In this document: positions 1 to 11,384 of the stretch, one piece after another
Numbering within the stretch: the first letter of the stretch is position 1
How the letters are laid out: each line of letters begins with the position of its first letter
DNA from: Sarcophilus harrisii
Lineage: Eukaryota; Chordata; Mammalia; Dasyuromorphia; Dasyuridae
NCBI RefSeq assembly: GCF_902635505.1
Contig: NC_045426.1
Coordinates: forward strand, 329,520,374 to 329,584,373
DNA length: 64,000 nucleotides
Direction: 5' to 3'
Notes under the pieces: model-generated
The model's database searches: none
The model's input: only the letters and a program-made list of their open reading frames with translations
Told to the model about the DNA's origin: nothing
Program-made: the position numbers and the translations under genes

Positions 1-734
1 CTTCCTTAGAAACAGAATCATTTTCAACTGATACTCTGTTATGTTCTAGTCATTTGAGATGGAAGAACCCGACCTCTACAAAATTCAGCTCCACTCAGAG
101 CAACAGAGCAATAAGTCTCAGGAAAATGAGCCCCAATTCATCATTTGGCAAGATTAAGCATGTTTTCTATTCTTACCAGGACAGTTTCTCCTCAATTCAA
201 AACATATATTTTTTGAAAAGGAGAGAAGGAAGTAAAAAAAGACACTTCTACCTGCCTTCAGATCTAGCACATATACAGAAGGCTTAAAATTGTCTGTAAT
301 CCTCACAAACTGAGGAGCAGGCATAGACTATGCCAAGAGGGAACCTGAGTCAAACCTGACACATGCCCTTCCTAAGCCAAAAATATAAGGTAGGACTTCT
401 GAGACTCTTTTCTTTCCTCTCTTTTTCTGTTCTCTTTCCAGGCCTTCTTCCTGATGGCAATGGCAGATGGCAATGGAGTCCTTCTGGTGGGCAAAGGAGA
501 ACATGAACTCAGCTTTGTTTTTTTGTCTTCATCTTTCATCATGGTTTGGAGCTTGGAAGCATTGATAACATGGTATCAATCAATGTAAGCTCAATTTGTT
601 CCAGGAGAAGAAATCTGATTCTCCTCTATTTAGAAATATGATGTGTGTCAAGTATCTTTAGGTTTCTATTAGAAATTATTCTCAATTCATGATGCAATTT
701 CAATTAATTTATATGTTCATGCTAAAGGCCTCAC
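1..734. other. Unassigned single-copy-looking DNA
   Basis: No repeat family, exon or RNA gene is recognised. The stretch is AT-rich. The only frame over 60 codons (54-287) has no recognisable domain or splice context and reads as chance. Confidence 0.4.
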
Positions 735-880
735 AAATCTCTCTCCCTCCATTCCTGTCTCTTCCCTTACTTCCCTTCTTTCCTCTCTCCTTCCCCTCCC
801 CACCCTCTCTCTGTATCTCTGCATATGTATGTATGTCTTTCTCTATCTCTGTCTGTCTTTCTCTGTATGTCTGTCTTGAT
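735..880 (+). repeat. Pyrimidine-rich low-complexity tract
   Basis: Almost all C and T, grading from CCTTCC words into TCTCTGTCTTTC words with a few TATG steps. It resembles the larger tract at 18838-19558. The short reading frame across it is a by-product of composition. Confidence 0.85.
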
Positions 881-904
881 CATCACTCCTTTTTATAAGT
901 TATA

Positions 905-1013
905 TCCATCCTATTAAAATGTCAACTCCTTGAGGGAAATAATAGTCTCAATTTTGTTGTTGTATCCTCAGTGTCTACATTGACACATAGTAGGCACTAA
1001 ATATTTATTGATT
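905..1013 (+). mobile_element. L2 LINE, 3' end
   Basis: Carries the L2 3' signature in order: CTCCTTGAGGG, a TGTATCCTCAGTG segment, ACACATAGTAGGCACTAAAT and the terminal TTTATTGATTG. Only the last hundred bases of the element are present. A second L2 piece in the same orientation follows within ten bases. Confidence 0.75.
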
Positions 1014-1022
1014 GGTTGACTG

Positions 1023-1640
1023 ATATTCTTCAAACTCAATATGCCCAAAATAGAGCTCATTATTTCTCCTCCAAATCTACCCATCTTTCCAAATTCCCTA
1101 TTTCCACTCAAAGCATCATCCTCCTATTAGGTTCACAACCTTGAAATTGCTCTAAATTCTTGATCTCATTCCTAATTCCCAAACAGTTGTTCTATCTTGT
1201 CAATTCTACATCCAAATTATGTCTTGCTAAGATCTTACCCTTCCTATCAATATTACCACTGTCCTCATTGAAGTTCTCACTGGTTTTCAAAGTAACTATC
1301 ACAATGGCCTCTAATTCATTTCCTTATTTCTTGCCTCTTCTCTAACCCCTGCTCCATACAGCTGCCAAAATAATATTCCTGAGACATAAGTCTCATCATA
1401 TTACTCCCCTGCTCAAAAATATTCAGTGGCTTTTTATTACATCTAAGATAAAATATGAAATCCTTGTTCCAGCATGTAAAATACTTCAGCATGCTACCTT
1501 CAAATTACTTTACCAGACTTATTTCATTGAATTTTCCCATCACATATTTCGCATTCCCGTCTTAACTCCTACTTAACTTTCCTTAGCTCAAATATTTTAT
1601 CACTTGATTCTATGTCCATGCCTTTAAATTAATTTATTTC
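1023..1640 (+). mobile_element. L2 LINE, ORF2 end and 3' UTR segment
   Basis: Matches the L2 segment upstream of its 3' end: CTCAATATGCCCAAAATAGAG, a cysteine/histidine-poor coding tail, CAGCTGCCAAAATAATATTCC and the CCTGCTCAAAAATATTCAGTGG block. It is worn and noncoding. It lies after an L2 3' end, so it is a separate copy or a rearranged one. Confidence 0.7.
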
Positions 1641-1649
1641 CACAGAATA

Positions 1650-1981
1650 ATGCCCTTCATCATGGGAAATGTAGAGCATCCTTGGGAGATGAGAAGAGCT
1701 CCAATGAAAAGAGAAGAGGGCTCTTCTAACTTGCTAAAGGCTAGCATACAAGTCCTTTCTGTATCTGCTGCTTTGTTAAATAAAACCATTTCTATGCTTT
1801 TGATACCCTTGATAGTCTAAGTGTTTGCAAGATAGCTGAGGGCTCTTTTTGCTAAAGAGCAAAATGGGCCAGACACTGACTTTCCCAGGGCTCCCCAGTA
1901 AGGGCAGACAAACTAAAGATATTTGTTGGAGGTCGCCAAAGTGACCCACACCCATTGTGTCAGAGGTCAGACCTTGTGACA
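1650..1981 (+). mobile_element. Possible worn LTR fragment
   Basis: A moderately GC-rich block with an AATAAA near 1780 followed by about 200 bases like an R-U5 segment, ending near a CA at 1978-1981. No TSD or partner LTR was found, and the family is not recognised. It could equally be unique sequence. Confidence 0.28.
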
Positions 1982-3545
1982 CAAAAAATTACGTAAGTGT
2001 TTAAAAAATAAGGCAACACATAGCAGGTAATGCCAGCTGGAACTGTCCCTGTTTTATTCATGCTCCATTGGCAGACAGTTGGTTCCCAGGAGGTGGCTGA
2101 ATCTCACTAGGTTTAGATGTTAGATGAAAACAAATAACTAATTGTTACAGTACCTCATCTTGTACTTTGTTTAAGACACGGGCAAGAGTTTGTGTCTACA
2201 GAATATGCAGTGGAGTGGAAAACATGATTTAGGCAGTTTGGTGATCTGCATTGATTGAATTAATTGGATGGCCGTCGAATCTCTGGGTGACTCAATGTCA
2301 TATATTTGGCAGGACAGTCTTGAGAAAGCATGGCAGGTAGCTTAGGGATGCACCTTCAGTCATCTTTTTATTTTCTAAGTAATTCATTTGAGAGTAGGTT
2401 TGATCTAACTCCTTTGGGAATTAATATGCAATTTCAACTTTTTTTTCCTTTTTGCAATATTTCTGTATACCTCAAATTAACAAATTCTGCAATGTTAAAA
2501 TCCTCAGTAAAAATTAGTAGAATCAAATATTTAGAACTATAAGTGACACGATAGATAATGTACTGTAATCACCTATGTAATCACTCAAAACTGTTGAAGC
2601 CAAATAACTCTCTGGCTCTTCTAATAGGTGAACCTCACAAAACAGTTTATCTTGCTCAAAAGATAAATATTTAATGGAAATTACAAGGAACATGTATTAA
2701 AGAGTATATTCTTAACTCATTAACAACCCTCTAACTCTGTATAAATTGATAATAGACAAATATAATTCTTCATTAGATTTTTTTCTTCAATTCACACTGT
2801 ATAGACATTTTTAACCTACTGATTTTTGTTACCAGTTGATCTCTTTGTTACTAGTATCTTCATTTCTTATTTCTACTTTAAAGAACCCTTAAATGAGAAG
2901 ACAGGCTTATTTGTTCTTAAACATTTAGCATTAATAGAACATCCTTGTCCTTTTATAATCTAGACCAGAGGTAACTGCAAAAGGTGCAACCTAAGACCTG
3001 ATTCATTAACAACAAATTAGTCAGGCAATAAGGGTTTTTTAAGTGACTGTTATGGATGAATAACTGATGAAAAGTCCTTCGGGACCTAAGAAACAGATGT
3101 TTTCAAACAAGTTCTATAGCACTGAACCACATACACTCCTCCAATTTCTCCCTTCTTCCCACATACACATACTAGGGCAGGAAGAAGGGAGGGATATATA
3201 TTTATTCTTGGGCAAAATGACTTGGCATCAGATAGGTCCATATATAAGATGTCTTCTCAGTGTGCCTCAGTTACTAGAAAAGGGAATCCTCTTAAAGCCC
3301 CTGCTAATGTGCACTGATTTATATTATCAACTCTAAAATTAATGAGAGAAACAAGCAATCATCTTATTTCTTTATCATCATCCAAAATGTTTAAGATTTA
3401 TTTGAGCATTCGAGTTAAATACTCCTTGAAAGTGAATGAAAGTAACATGTTATGTACTATCTATCTAGGAAATTGTGATCAGAGATTCAAAATAGTAATA
3501 GAGATATTCAGGATTCACACATTAAATAAAAGCATACATTAATAG
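1982..3545. other. Unassigned DNA
   Basis: I see no recognisable repeat or coding exon. Short frames at 2330-2542, 3067-3336 and 3342-3542 show no domain, no codon bias and no splice pattern. Confidence 0.4.
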
Positions 3546-3549
3546 TAAG

Positions 3550-3695
3550 GTACTGGCAACATAGTATCTTGAAAAGAATATTAGACTTGGAGTCAGTGAA
3601 ATCCCAGTCCCCATATTTACTGGTTATATTATCCTGGGCATGTTGCAATCTCTGAGAGCCTCAGTTTTCTCATCCACAAAATGAGCATGAATAAA
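3550..3695 (+). mobile_element. MIR-type CORE SINE
   Basis: Shows the MIR order: TTAGACTTGGAGTCAGTGAAATCCC (tRNA-like B-box region), a CORE segment around ATCCTGGGCATGTTGCAATC, then CTCAGTTTTCTCATCCACAA. It is strongly diverged, as expected of this ancient family. Confidence 0.7.
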
Positions 3696-3699
3696 TTAT

Positions 3700-3960
3700 T
3701 CTTTTAAAAACCATTTATTAAACATCCAAATTTATATGTTATGTGCTGAATGTTGGAGATACAAATAAAAATGGTTGAAATAACTCCCATTTTCAAAGAT
3801 TTCACACTCTAATTGGGGAAGACAGCACATAAAAGCTAGTACCAATAAAAAAAAGCCCAAAAGTAGAGCAAAAAGGTAAATGGCAATCAAAAACCAGACG
3901 TCCTTAGAATCCACCAGCAAGCTCTGTGGTAGAGCCTGAGAGTCTGGAAGATGGGTAGAT
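3700..3960 (-). mobile_element. L2 LINE, 3' end, antisense
   Basis: Reverse of the L2 3' end: CATTTATTAAACATCC, GTGCTGAATGTTGGAGATAC, then TTTCACACTCTAATTGGGGA. This is the complement of the GTATCCCCAGTGCCTAGCAC and CTCCTTGAGGGC parts of L2. It abuts the preceding MIR. Confidence 0.65.
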
Positions 3961-4300
3961 AGGGTAAATGGTTAGACCAGAGAATATCAGGATACTGTAG
4001 CAAGTGAGATGATCTTGTGGTCCTCCTCTAGCTCACCAAAATGATTAGAATTGGGAATTCTCATTTCATCCAAGCTGGATAAGCACCCAAGTTACTCTTC
4101 CAACTCTATAGCACAAGAGGTTATACATGATATAAAAAGGAGACCCTGATTGTCAATCTTCCCAGTCTCTCCTAGGGAGTGGACAACTCCTAAGAATACA
4201 GAGAAGGGAAGGAGAAAGGACAAACTTTGTTTTTAGACTTTGTAAACTCTTAAGTATCGTATAATTGGGAGTTATTTATATTTTGTAAAAAGTGTGAGCT

Positions 4301-4335
4301 AAGGGGCAGCTAGGTGGCACAGTGGATAAAGCCCT
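4301..4335 (+). mobile_element. 5' fragment of a marsupial tRNA-derived SINE
   Basis: GGGGCAGCTAGGTGGCACAG followed by TGGATAAAGC is the SINE head with its A box. The rest of the element is missing; downstream sequence is unrelated. It is probably cut by a later deletion. Confidence 0.75.
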
Positions 4336-4494
4336 TTTAACTTTTTTATGGTATTTTCTTTCCTGGCTTGGGGGAACAATGGTACTTGAACCTAACTTAA
4401 AGTTGGAAATTAATATATAATTTTGCCTGATATTGATACAAACTCTTAAAAAATCAGATGACAAAGGTAATAGGATTACAGATACAGAGCAAGG

Positions 4495-4645
4495 GAAAAA
4501 CTAATCAACCTCCTTATTATACAGATATGAAGCTAAAGCTTAAAAAGGTTATGGCCAAGATCACACAGGAAATAAGTATCAGAGGCAGGATTTTATTTTA
4601 GGGCCTTTGACTTCAGAGCCAGGGCCACAGGGAAAAGGTTACAAT
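4495..4645 (-). mobile_element. MIR/THER-type SINE, antisense
   Basis: Reads ATTATACAGATATGAAGC, then AAGATCACACAGGAAATAAG and GACTTCAGAGCCAG, the complement of the MIR core and B-box region. It is worn, with no visible TSD. Confidence 0.65.
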
Positions 4646-4933
4646 TTCTAACCTTGTATCCACTATTGACTTCTGGTGTGGACCACATTACTTCATCATC
4701 CTAGATCTGAATTTCTGAGTCCATTGATTCAATACGCTTCTTAATAATCAAAACAGATTATATCTATGGGACAATTTTGTGACCTCAGAAAAAGAAGTTT
4801 AGCTGATACAAAATACAGGTTTTATTACATATAACTATGTTATTGAGATATAAGATATAATAACATTTTAATATTTTCTAAAATACTAATCCTATTCCAA
4901 TAGAATTTGGATATCTGAAAGCAAATAGGAGAA

Positions 4934-5455
4934 ATAATTCTTGGTGAATGAATAAAACTTTATGTATAAAAATATATGCATAAAATTAAATATTTAAGTC
5001 ATGTGCATGTTGTGCAAATTATATATACATATATACTATACACATATCTATTATATTTTATACATGTAAATTATACATATGTGTATTTTTGTATGTATAC
5101 ATTAGCAAGAATGGGGAAGGGAATACATATCCTAGTGAATGTTTCTCTGGTGATTCACCATTTAAGTATATTGGTAATCCCAAATTTTCATATAAATGGT
5201 AAATATAATTCTTGATGAAAAAAATAAAACTATAGTATATAATATATATAAGTAAAATTAAATATGTATATATCATATATGTGTATGTGCAAATTATAAA
5301 CATATGCATATATACATTATATATATTTAAAATTTTATATAATCATATATTTATATGTCTTTTTATATGTACACATGCAAGAATGGCAAGGGAGATGTAT
5401 AACCTCTCTGGTGATTCAACATTTTAATACAGTAGTAATCCCAGATTCTCAAAGA
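4934..5455. repeat. AT-rich imperfect tandem duplication, about 271-bp unit
   Basis: Copy 1 (4934-5204) and copy 2 (5205-about 5455) share, in the same order, ATAATTCTTG, AAAATTAAATAT, GTGCAAATTATA, a TA-rich middle, GCAAGAATGG, TCTCTGGTGATTCA and GTAATCCCA. The non-TA flanks are well conserved, while the TA-rich centres have drifted in length. The family of the unit is not recognised. Confidence 0.75.
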
Positions 5456-5879
5456 CTGTGCCATTAGAATTCAAACTCTAGAAGTGTCTACTACTAACAA
5501 GGTTTTTAATCTAAGCTTGCTAAGAGTATCTGACATCTGAGGATCAGTCTTATCATGAAAAAGTCTTACCACTATGTTTACTTCTCAGTGATGAATTTTG
5601 TTAACCAGAGTCACTCTCAAGAAAAGCCTCAAAAAATTCTATGATTGTAGAAGGGTTATTGATAATCTGAAAAAGTGATGGCAGTACCCATTCACATAGA
5701 AGAAGTTATATATTCTTGAAATATTTAAAAAGTTAGAAGTTGAATTAATGATTGCTGACAAATTTGAATTCAAACCAGAAAACATCAAGTAAAAAAAAAA
5801 TTATACCAAGCTCTTTTGCATAAAAGGTTGAGTTTTGTTTTTTTAAGACTAATAAAACTGATAAATAGCTAATTTAAAC
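5456..5879. other. Unassigned DNA
   Basis: AT-rich sequence with no clear repeat or exon. The 3' part may already belong to the worn L1 that follows. Confidence 0.35.
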
Positions 5880-5959
5880 AAAAATGGGAAAAATCAATAT
5901 TACCAAAATTTTAAAATTCAAAGATGAAATATCAGCAAATATAAATGAAATTAAGAAAA

Positions 5960-6610
5960 TGTTGGGGTTTTCTGGAGGCAGCCTTAGTCTCAGTTGAAAT
6001 AAATAATTACTCCAAAATCGCAGCCAACTGGTAAAAATGCAAACATTTATTTCTCCTTCCAAATTAGCCCAGTTAGTTCATAGACCTATCTCTCTGCTTG
6101 AGCTCTTGCAGCTTTGTCCTTGGCTTCTGCTTCTGCTTTCTTCAGCCTCCAGTCAATACCAAGTTGGGAGATGCAATGAATCTCTCTTGCCTCGAAGATA
6201 GGGCTTGTAGGCTTTCTTCCAGAGTTTCCTGTCTCCGACCCTCCCCCCCCCCCCCCCCCATCGATGTTCCAGAGAAATTCCCCCTTAGCTTTAAGAGCTT
6301 CCTCCATATATATCATCTCCCAAAGGTTAACTCCTCCTTCTTGAGGCAGGGATTATCAGTTATCTCCCAGAGTGCTCTCTGGTCCTAAGAACTTCAAGGG
6401 AGGTGTGAATTCAGACTAAGCCAGCCCTGAATTCTCCCAAACGTGTGAACTCCATTGAGTACTTAGATACTTATGAGCTCTCTAAAGGTGTGAACACAAG
6501 CATTGTTCTATCAGTTCTACTTAGTACCTAGTTTCAAGTTCTGGCCCAAAATATCTTCTTCTAAGATCAAATCAATTCCAGTGGTTTAGCACTTTGTAAA
6601 GATTCCAACA
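5960..6610 (-). mobile_element. Solo LTR of an endogenous retrovirus
   Basis: Bounded by TGTTGG and CCAACA and flanked by a perfect 6-bp TSD, AGAAAA, at 5954-5959 and 6611-6616. On the minus strand it has a polyadenylation signal AATAAA followed by a short R-U5 part, so the LTR points left. A run of 17 C (6243-6259 on the plus strand) lies inside. No internal retroviral sequence adjoins it, so it is a solo LTR left by recombination. The 6-bp TSD fits a class II (beta-like) element. It sits in L1-derived DNA. Confidence 0.85.
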
Positions 6611-7899
6611 AGAAAATTATTCAAAAATTAAAAATATAATAATATTTAACAATAATAATAAATATGAGCCTGCATGCTAAAATACTTGAGAACTTAAGAG
6701 AAAAAATTAGTATAATTATATAATATCAAAAGTTTTGAAACAGGAAATTGATAACCTAAATAGACAAAACTTCAGAAAGAAAAATCAAACATGCTAACTA
6801 GGATTGAAATAAAATGTGATTATACCACAAGAAATTAAGGAATTTAGTAAAACCTGGAAAGGCTTATATAAAGTGATATGCACTGAAGAAAACAGAACCA
6901 AAAGAATAATATACAAAATGACTTTGATGTCATAAATAAAATTCTAAAAAGTAATCACACTTATGAACAGGAACAACCAATCTCAATTCTAAAGAATGAA
7001 AAAACACACCTTCCTCTTCTTATTAGAGAAGTAGACATCACAAAGTATGGAAAATGGTATATACCCCATCAGTTGCAGTTGCTATGTCTTTTAATTTGGC
7101 TAAAATGCTTTTTGCAGGGAGCAGTGAGGAAGGACAAGGAACTGATCAATTGAGATTATAAGAAAAGAGATTTAAGGGGTAATAATAAAAGGCAACAATA
7201 AAATTTCAAAATAAAAAGAGAAAAAATCAGGCAGATTATTATTAATATGCTGCTAAGTAAAATGTGTTGAGGATCAAACCAATTCAATTTTAAGTATTCA
7301 AAGAAGACATAATACCTTTATTACATAAACTGATTACAAATAGATTTTAAAAATCAATGGCTACCAAATTCTTATGAAGAGACAAATAAGGTTTTGATCA
7401 CTAAAGGTAGAAAAGAAGATAATGAAAACAAAAGTTACTAGGGAAATCTCACTAGAATGGAGACACAAAAATATTAAACAAAATATTAGCAAATAGAATA
7501 AAGCAATATAGTAAAAAGTTTTTATTATGACTAAATAGGTTTTATACCAAAAATGAAAAAATGCTTCAATATTTGCAAAACAGCCCAATTAATAAAACTC
7601 ATTATTTAAATAGGTCTTTAACTAACTATAGTATTCTTTTATGGGTTAAAGTGTATCAGTAAAATATAGTATATTTTCTTAATGACAAAAGACATATATT
7701 TGAAACAACATACTCTCTCTACACATGGAAACACAAATATCAATATATAATGAAGAAATATTCAAAACAATTCCACTAAAAAGTAAAGAGGTTGATCATT
7801 TTTACCACTTCTGTTTACTCAGAAATGGGAATGGAACAATGAAAACAGCAAGCATAAGTATTAAAGATTTGGTGGATGATATGATTATATAAACCAATC

Positions 7900-8045
7900 A
7901 TGGAGAGTTAGCATAGTAAAGACAGTATCCTGGATTTAGGTTCAGGAAAGTTTGGATTTACATTTGTGTGACCATCCATAAACTCTGAGCCTTAGTTTCT
8001 TAATCTATAAACTATCTAAAGTAGCTCTCTCCCAAAATGAGAAAG
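7900..8045 (+). mobile_element. MIR-type SINE
   Basis: GTATCCTGGATTTAGGTTCAG, then GTGTGACCATCCATAAACTC and CTTAGTTTCTTAATCTATAA follow the MIR order. It lies within the worn L1 block. Confidence 0.6.
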
Positions 8046-8529
8046 GGGTTAAGGCCCAAATATAGCAATACATTCACATACCTTGAGGTAACACATAACT
8101 GACCGCACTTATTCTAACAATGTTCAGATTCCGAGGTAGTTCTCCAGCTTGATAACTAACATTAATAATAATGATGAAAAGTATCAAATATGGGGGAAGA
8201 AAATATGTACCTATCAAAATACACATCAGATGCAATGCCAATAGAGCATTATAATGGAGCATTTAATCAAATTATCACAAAATTTATTTGGAATAGACAA
8301 CACTATTAAACAAAATGGATCACAAAGTTAGACGTGACTAAAACAATTAATCAATTAAAAACTAAACAAAAAATTGATAAAGGTTGCCATTGCTCCTGAC
8401 ATTAAAAATAAAAATTTCATTTTAAATTTTAAAATTAAAATTAAAATTTCATAACTATTTAATTTTTTCTAGATTAAAAAAAAAAAATAGAAAAACAGAT
8501 CAATGAAAAAGAATGACCAAGGACCTTGA

Positions 8530-8900
8530 AATCACTTCATGTGAAGATCATTTGAATGGAGATTCTTATCTTGGAGAGAAGTAAAGTTGGGAAGGACTTA
8601 ATAATTGTCTTCAAATATCTGAAGAACTGCCATGGAGAAGAGGGACTGGATTCATTCTGCTTCCCTACAGTAGGCAAAAGTTGCAAGGAGGTAGATTTAG
8701 ACTCACTACAAGGGAAAGCTTCCTAAAAAACTGAAACTCTTCAAAAGTAAAACAAGCAGCTCGAAAACTAGCAAATTCTTCCTCACTTGAAGTTGTTAGG
8801 CACTTGTCATGTATATTGTGTGGGGTGTTCCTCAGGTATAAGTTGAATTAGATGATTGCTGTGGGGTTTCAAAGTGGGAAGTTCTATAAGTCTGTGAACA
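8530..8900 (+). mobile_element. L3/CR1-type LINE, 3' end
   Basis: Follows the CR1/L3 3' end: CTTCAAATATCTGAAGAACTG, GGAAGAGGGACTGGATTC, a GGAGGTAGATTTAGACTCA block, AGGGAAAGCTTCCTAA and the terminal AATTAGATGATTGCTG segment ending near CTATAAGTCTGTGA. Only the C-terminal coding tail and 3' UTR are present. Confidence 0.75.
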
Positions 8901-9509
8901 GAAAATTCAGAAATAAAATCAAAATCAAGAAATTTATGTTTGGTTACCAGATTATAAAGCATTGGAGAAAGGAAAAAGTTAAGAGAAGTAGATAGCAGCA
9001 TGGCAAAAAAAAAAATTTTTTTAATAAAAATAAATACTTTTACCCCTTACATTACATAACACCAAAAAATTCCAAATGGCTCAAAACATTTTTTAAATTA
9101 TTAAAATTCAAAGAAAAAAATCTATCTTAATCTGAGAAAAATTATCAAATAAGAAAAAATAATTCTCTTTTAAAATGATTTTGCACAACAAAAAAAAATT
9201 GTATATTTCACATATGATATAGATATGAAAAAAAAGACTGGGGATTGTTATTATATTAACTATATCAGATAAACTCCTAAGTCTAAAATATATAAGAAAT
9301 TGAAGAATACATTTTACACAATCACTTAGAAAATTGTTTAATCTCTGAGAGAAATGCAGCTTTCAGGTACCACATCAGTCAGATAATAAGCAACTACAAG
9401 AAAGATATGTGGTTGACTCAGGGTTAAGAACTCACAGTAGGTGCTTCTGTACCAAAACAGATTGAATCTATATCTGATCTATATAGGTTGTCAGGCATTG
9501 ACAGAGAGA

Positions 9510-9610
9510 TGTAGATTAAGCATTATTAAATAAGGGTCAATAAGCATTAATAAATGTCAGAAGTAGAATTTAAATCCAAGTCTTTCTGGCTCTATACTTA
9601 TATTATCTTA
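9510..9610 (-). mobile_element. Short MIR/SINE fragment, antisense
   Basis: AATGTCAGAAGTAGAATTTAA then TCCAAGTCTTTCTGGCTC is the complement of the SINE B-box region. The 5' and 3' parts are missing. Confidence 0.45.
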
Positions 9611-10029
9611 TATCTTATATCTGTTACCTACTTTGGACAAAAAAAAAATTAGTTTTAAATGCAATAGTAAGTACTGACTAGGCTGGAAAAGGGAAGGAGG
9701 AGGAACACTGTTATATTATTGGTAAAATTATAAATTAACACAATTTTTTTGGAGAGCTGTCAATATGTAAGTTATAAAACTCTTATAAATACTATCTGAT
9801 CTATACCATCAATAGAACTATTATATTCTAGGAATTTTATTAAAAGGTAAAAAAATACATTAATGCAAATACAATAAACATAAAATACATATGAAAAAAC
9901 AAAGGAAAGTATCTAAATTGAAGGAGACAGAAGAACACTATACCTTGACAATGGAAAATGATAGGGACTGAACTTGTAAATTCCCTAGTAGAGAAAACAC
10001 ATTCCAAGAACTTGGTAACTCCCTCTACC

Positions 10030-10405
10030 AATACAGTTAGCATCTTTTCTCAACTTTAAGTCTGAGACTTAGTGAATTGCCTAGAGCAAAGCTTATTAAA
10101 TTGTGAATCATGACTCTGCATGGTCCAGTAACTAAATGTAGGAGTTATGAATCTGTGGTTATTAGTAAATTTTTGATTTGTATATCTATTTTATAGATCT
10201 ATATAGCCATGATTGCATTAAAATTTGGGGGGTGAAAAAAGGTTTTGAGTGGGAAAAGTTTAAGAAGCTCTGGCATAGAGCACTAAGAGATTACAATGAT
10301 TTTCCTAGGGTCACACAACCAGTATATGTCAGAAACATAACTTGAACTCAGATCTTCCTAGCTTTGGGGCCAGCTTTCTAACCAGTGAGGCATACTGCCT
10401 TTCGA
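10030..10405 (-). mobile_element. MIR-type SINE, antisense, split by a hAT element
   Basis: The left part reads GAGACTTAGTGAATTGCC and the right part resumes at GATTTTCCTAGGGTCACACA, then TTGAACTCAGATCTTCCTAG. These are adjacent parts of an antisense SINE once the 10087-10272 insertion and its duplicated target are taken out. Confidence 0.65.
10087..10272. mobile_element. Small hAT-type DNA transposon (non-autonomous)
   Basis: The ends are inverted repeats: CAAAGCTTATTAAATTGTG at the left and, read as complement, CAGAGCTTCTTAAACTTTT at the right. The flanks are GCCTAGAG (10079-10086) and GCATAGAG (10273-10280), an 8-bp TSD with one difference, which is the hAT hallmark. At 186 bp it has no transposase and must have been moved by a related hAT enzyme. 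It lies inside an older antisense MIR. Confidence 0.85.
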
Positions 10406-10416
10406 ACTGATTAAGA

Positions 10417-10520
10417 TGATATATGTATATATGTATGTGTGTATACATGTATGTATACATATGTGTGTATACAAAAGCAGATACATTTATAATATACATT
10501 TAAGAGTATATATTTGTATA
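10417..10520. repeat. TA/TG-rich simple repeat
   Basis: Alternating TATATG, TGTGTATA and ATACAT words, a purine-pyrimidine alternating tract next to a SINE. Confidence 0.8.
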
Positions 10521-10523
10521 TAT

Positions 10524-10766
10524 GAGGCAGCTAGATAATTCAATGGATAGAGCACTGAGCACTCTGAGTGGATAGAGCCCAGAAACTGGACAGTCAGGAT
10601 AGATCTGAGTTAATTCAGCCTTCAATACTTATTAGTTGTGCAAGTCACTAAACTTCTATTTGCTTTAATCTATTGGATTAAAAAAATGGCAAACCATTCC
10701 AGTATCTTTGCCAAGAAAATCCCATGGACATTAAGCTCTACAAGGTCACAAGTGAGTAACAACAAA
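10524..10766 (+). mobile_element. Marsupial tRNA-derived SINE, long form
   Basis: Starts GAGGCAGCTAGATAATTC, has a B-box-like GAGTTAATTC, then AATGGCAAACCATTCCAGT, TTTGCCAAGAAAATCCC and ends AAGGTCACAAGTGAGTAACA. The last block resembles the 3' tail of the RTE LINE at 58510-59259. An internal duplicated GGATAGAGC (near 10550 and 10572) shows a small tandem event in the head. Confidence 0.8.
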
Positions 10767-11013
10767 TGTGTATGTGTGTGTGTATGTGTGTTCATCCTTT
10801 ACTTTTAATAAACAATCATTTCATATATTTTTCTGGTCATTTATGTCTTCTACTCTTCCTCTTTTGAAAATTGGAACATTTACCCTTCTCTGTCTTATGA
10901 TAAATGTAACCACAATCTTTGAGAAATTACTGAGAGTAAAAAGAATAAAGAGAGGGGAGAGGGAGAATAGAGATTTTAACAGAACTGAAGAAAATACCAC
11001 CAATGTAGAATAG

Positions 11014-11384
11014 GAGCTATTAAAGACTAGTTGGGGGAAAGACTCCTATTGAGAGTTCCCAGAGAAGCACATGTCAGAGACAGCTGGGTTCCTGGCCCCA
11101 GCTTTGGAGAGAGTCAGTGGTATATTTTGTCAACCATATGGCCAAGTAGAAGGAGCTCCTGAGGGTTGCCTCTCTAGCAGTCCTAAGTCTGAGAGTTTGG
11201 GGATCCATTCTTTTACAAAGTAAAGGAATTTCCTGGGCAATTTGACTCTTCATGAGAGAAGACTGAGCATAAGGAAGAGGAGCAACAAAAGATTAAAATG
11301 TCCCTCTAGCAAGCGAGCAGGGCACTTAAATTCTGTACTCCAATACTTATTGTTGAATTCTTTTAGTTCTGTTTTAGTCTTCTT
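11014..11384. other. Unassigned DNA
   Basis: Moderately GC-rich sequence with no family I can name. An LTR fragment is possible, but no edges, polyadenylation signal or TSD were found. Confidence 0.35.

Larger units (their letters stand above)
5880..9850 (+). mobile_element. Worn composite L1 LINE (ORF2 pieces)
   Basis: Several parts of L1 ORF2 can be read in broken frames. Around 7473-7560, LNKILAN(R) IKQ and a GFIPK-like segment mark the reverse transcriptase. Around 8260-8300 is the TKFIWN-like linker. Near 9330-9400 GAGAAATGCAGCTTTCAGGTA and at 9690-9835 the WRAV-like to YDPSIELLYS-like C-terminal part appear. It is interrupted by the LTR at 5960-6610, MIR pieces and an L3/CR1 end at 8530-8900, so it is older than the LTR. 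No complete frame remains. It may be more than one L1 copy. Confidence 0.55.

Noticed and set aside
6086-6388. Opposed 76- and 96-codon frames with a glycine or proline run
   Set aside because: Both lie inside the solo LTR, and the run is the 17-C homopolymer.
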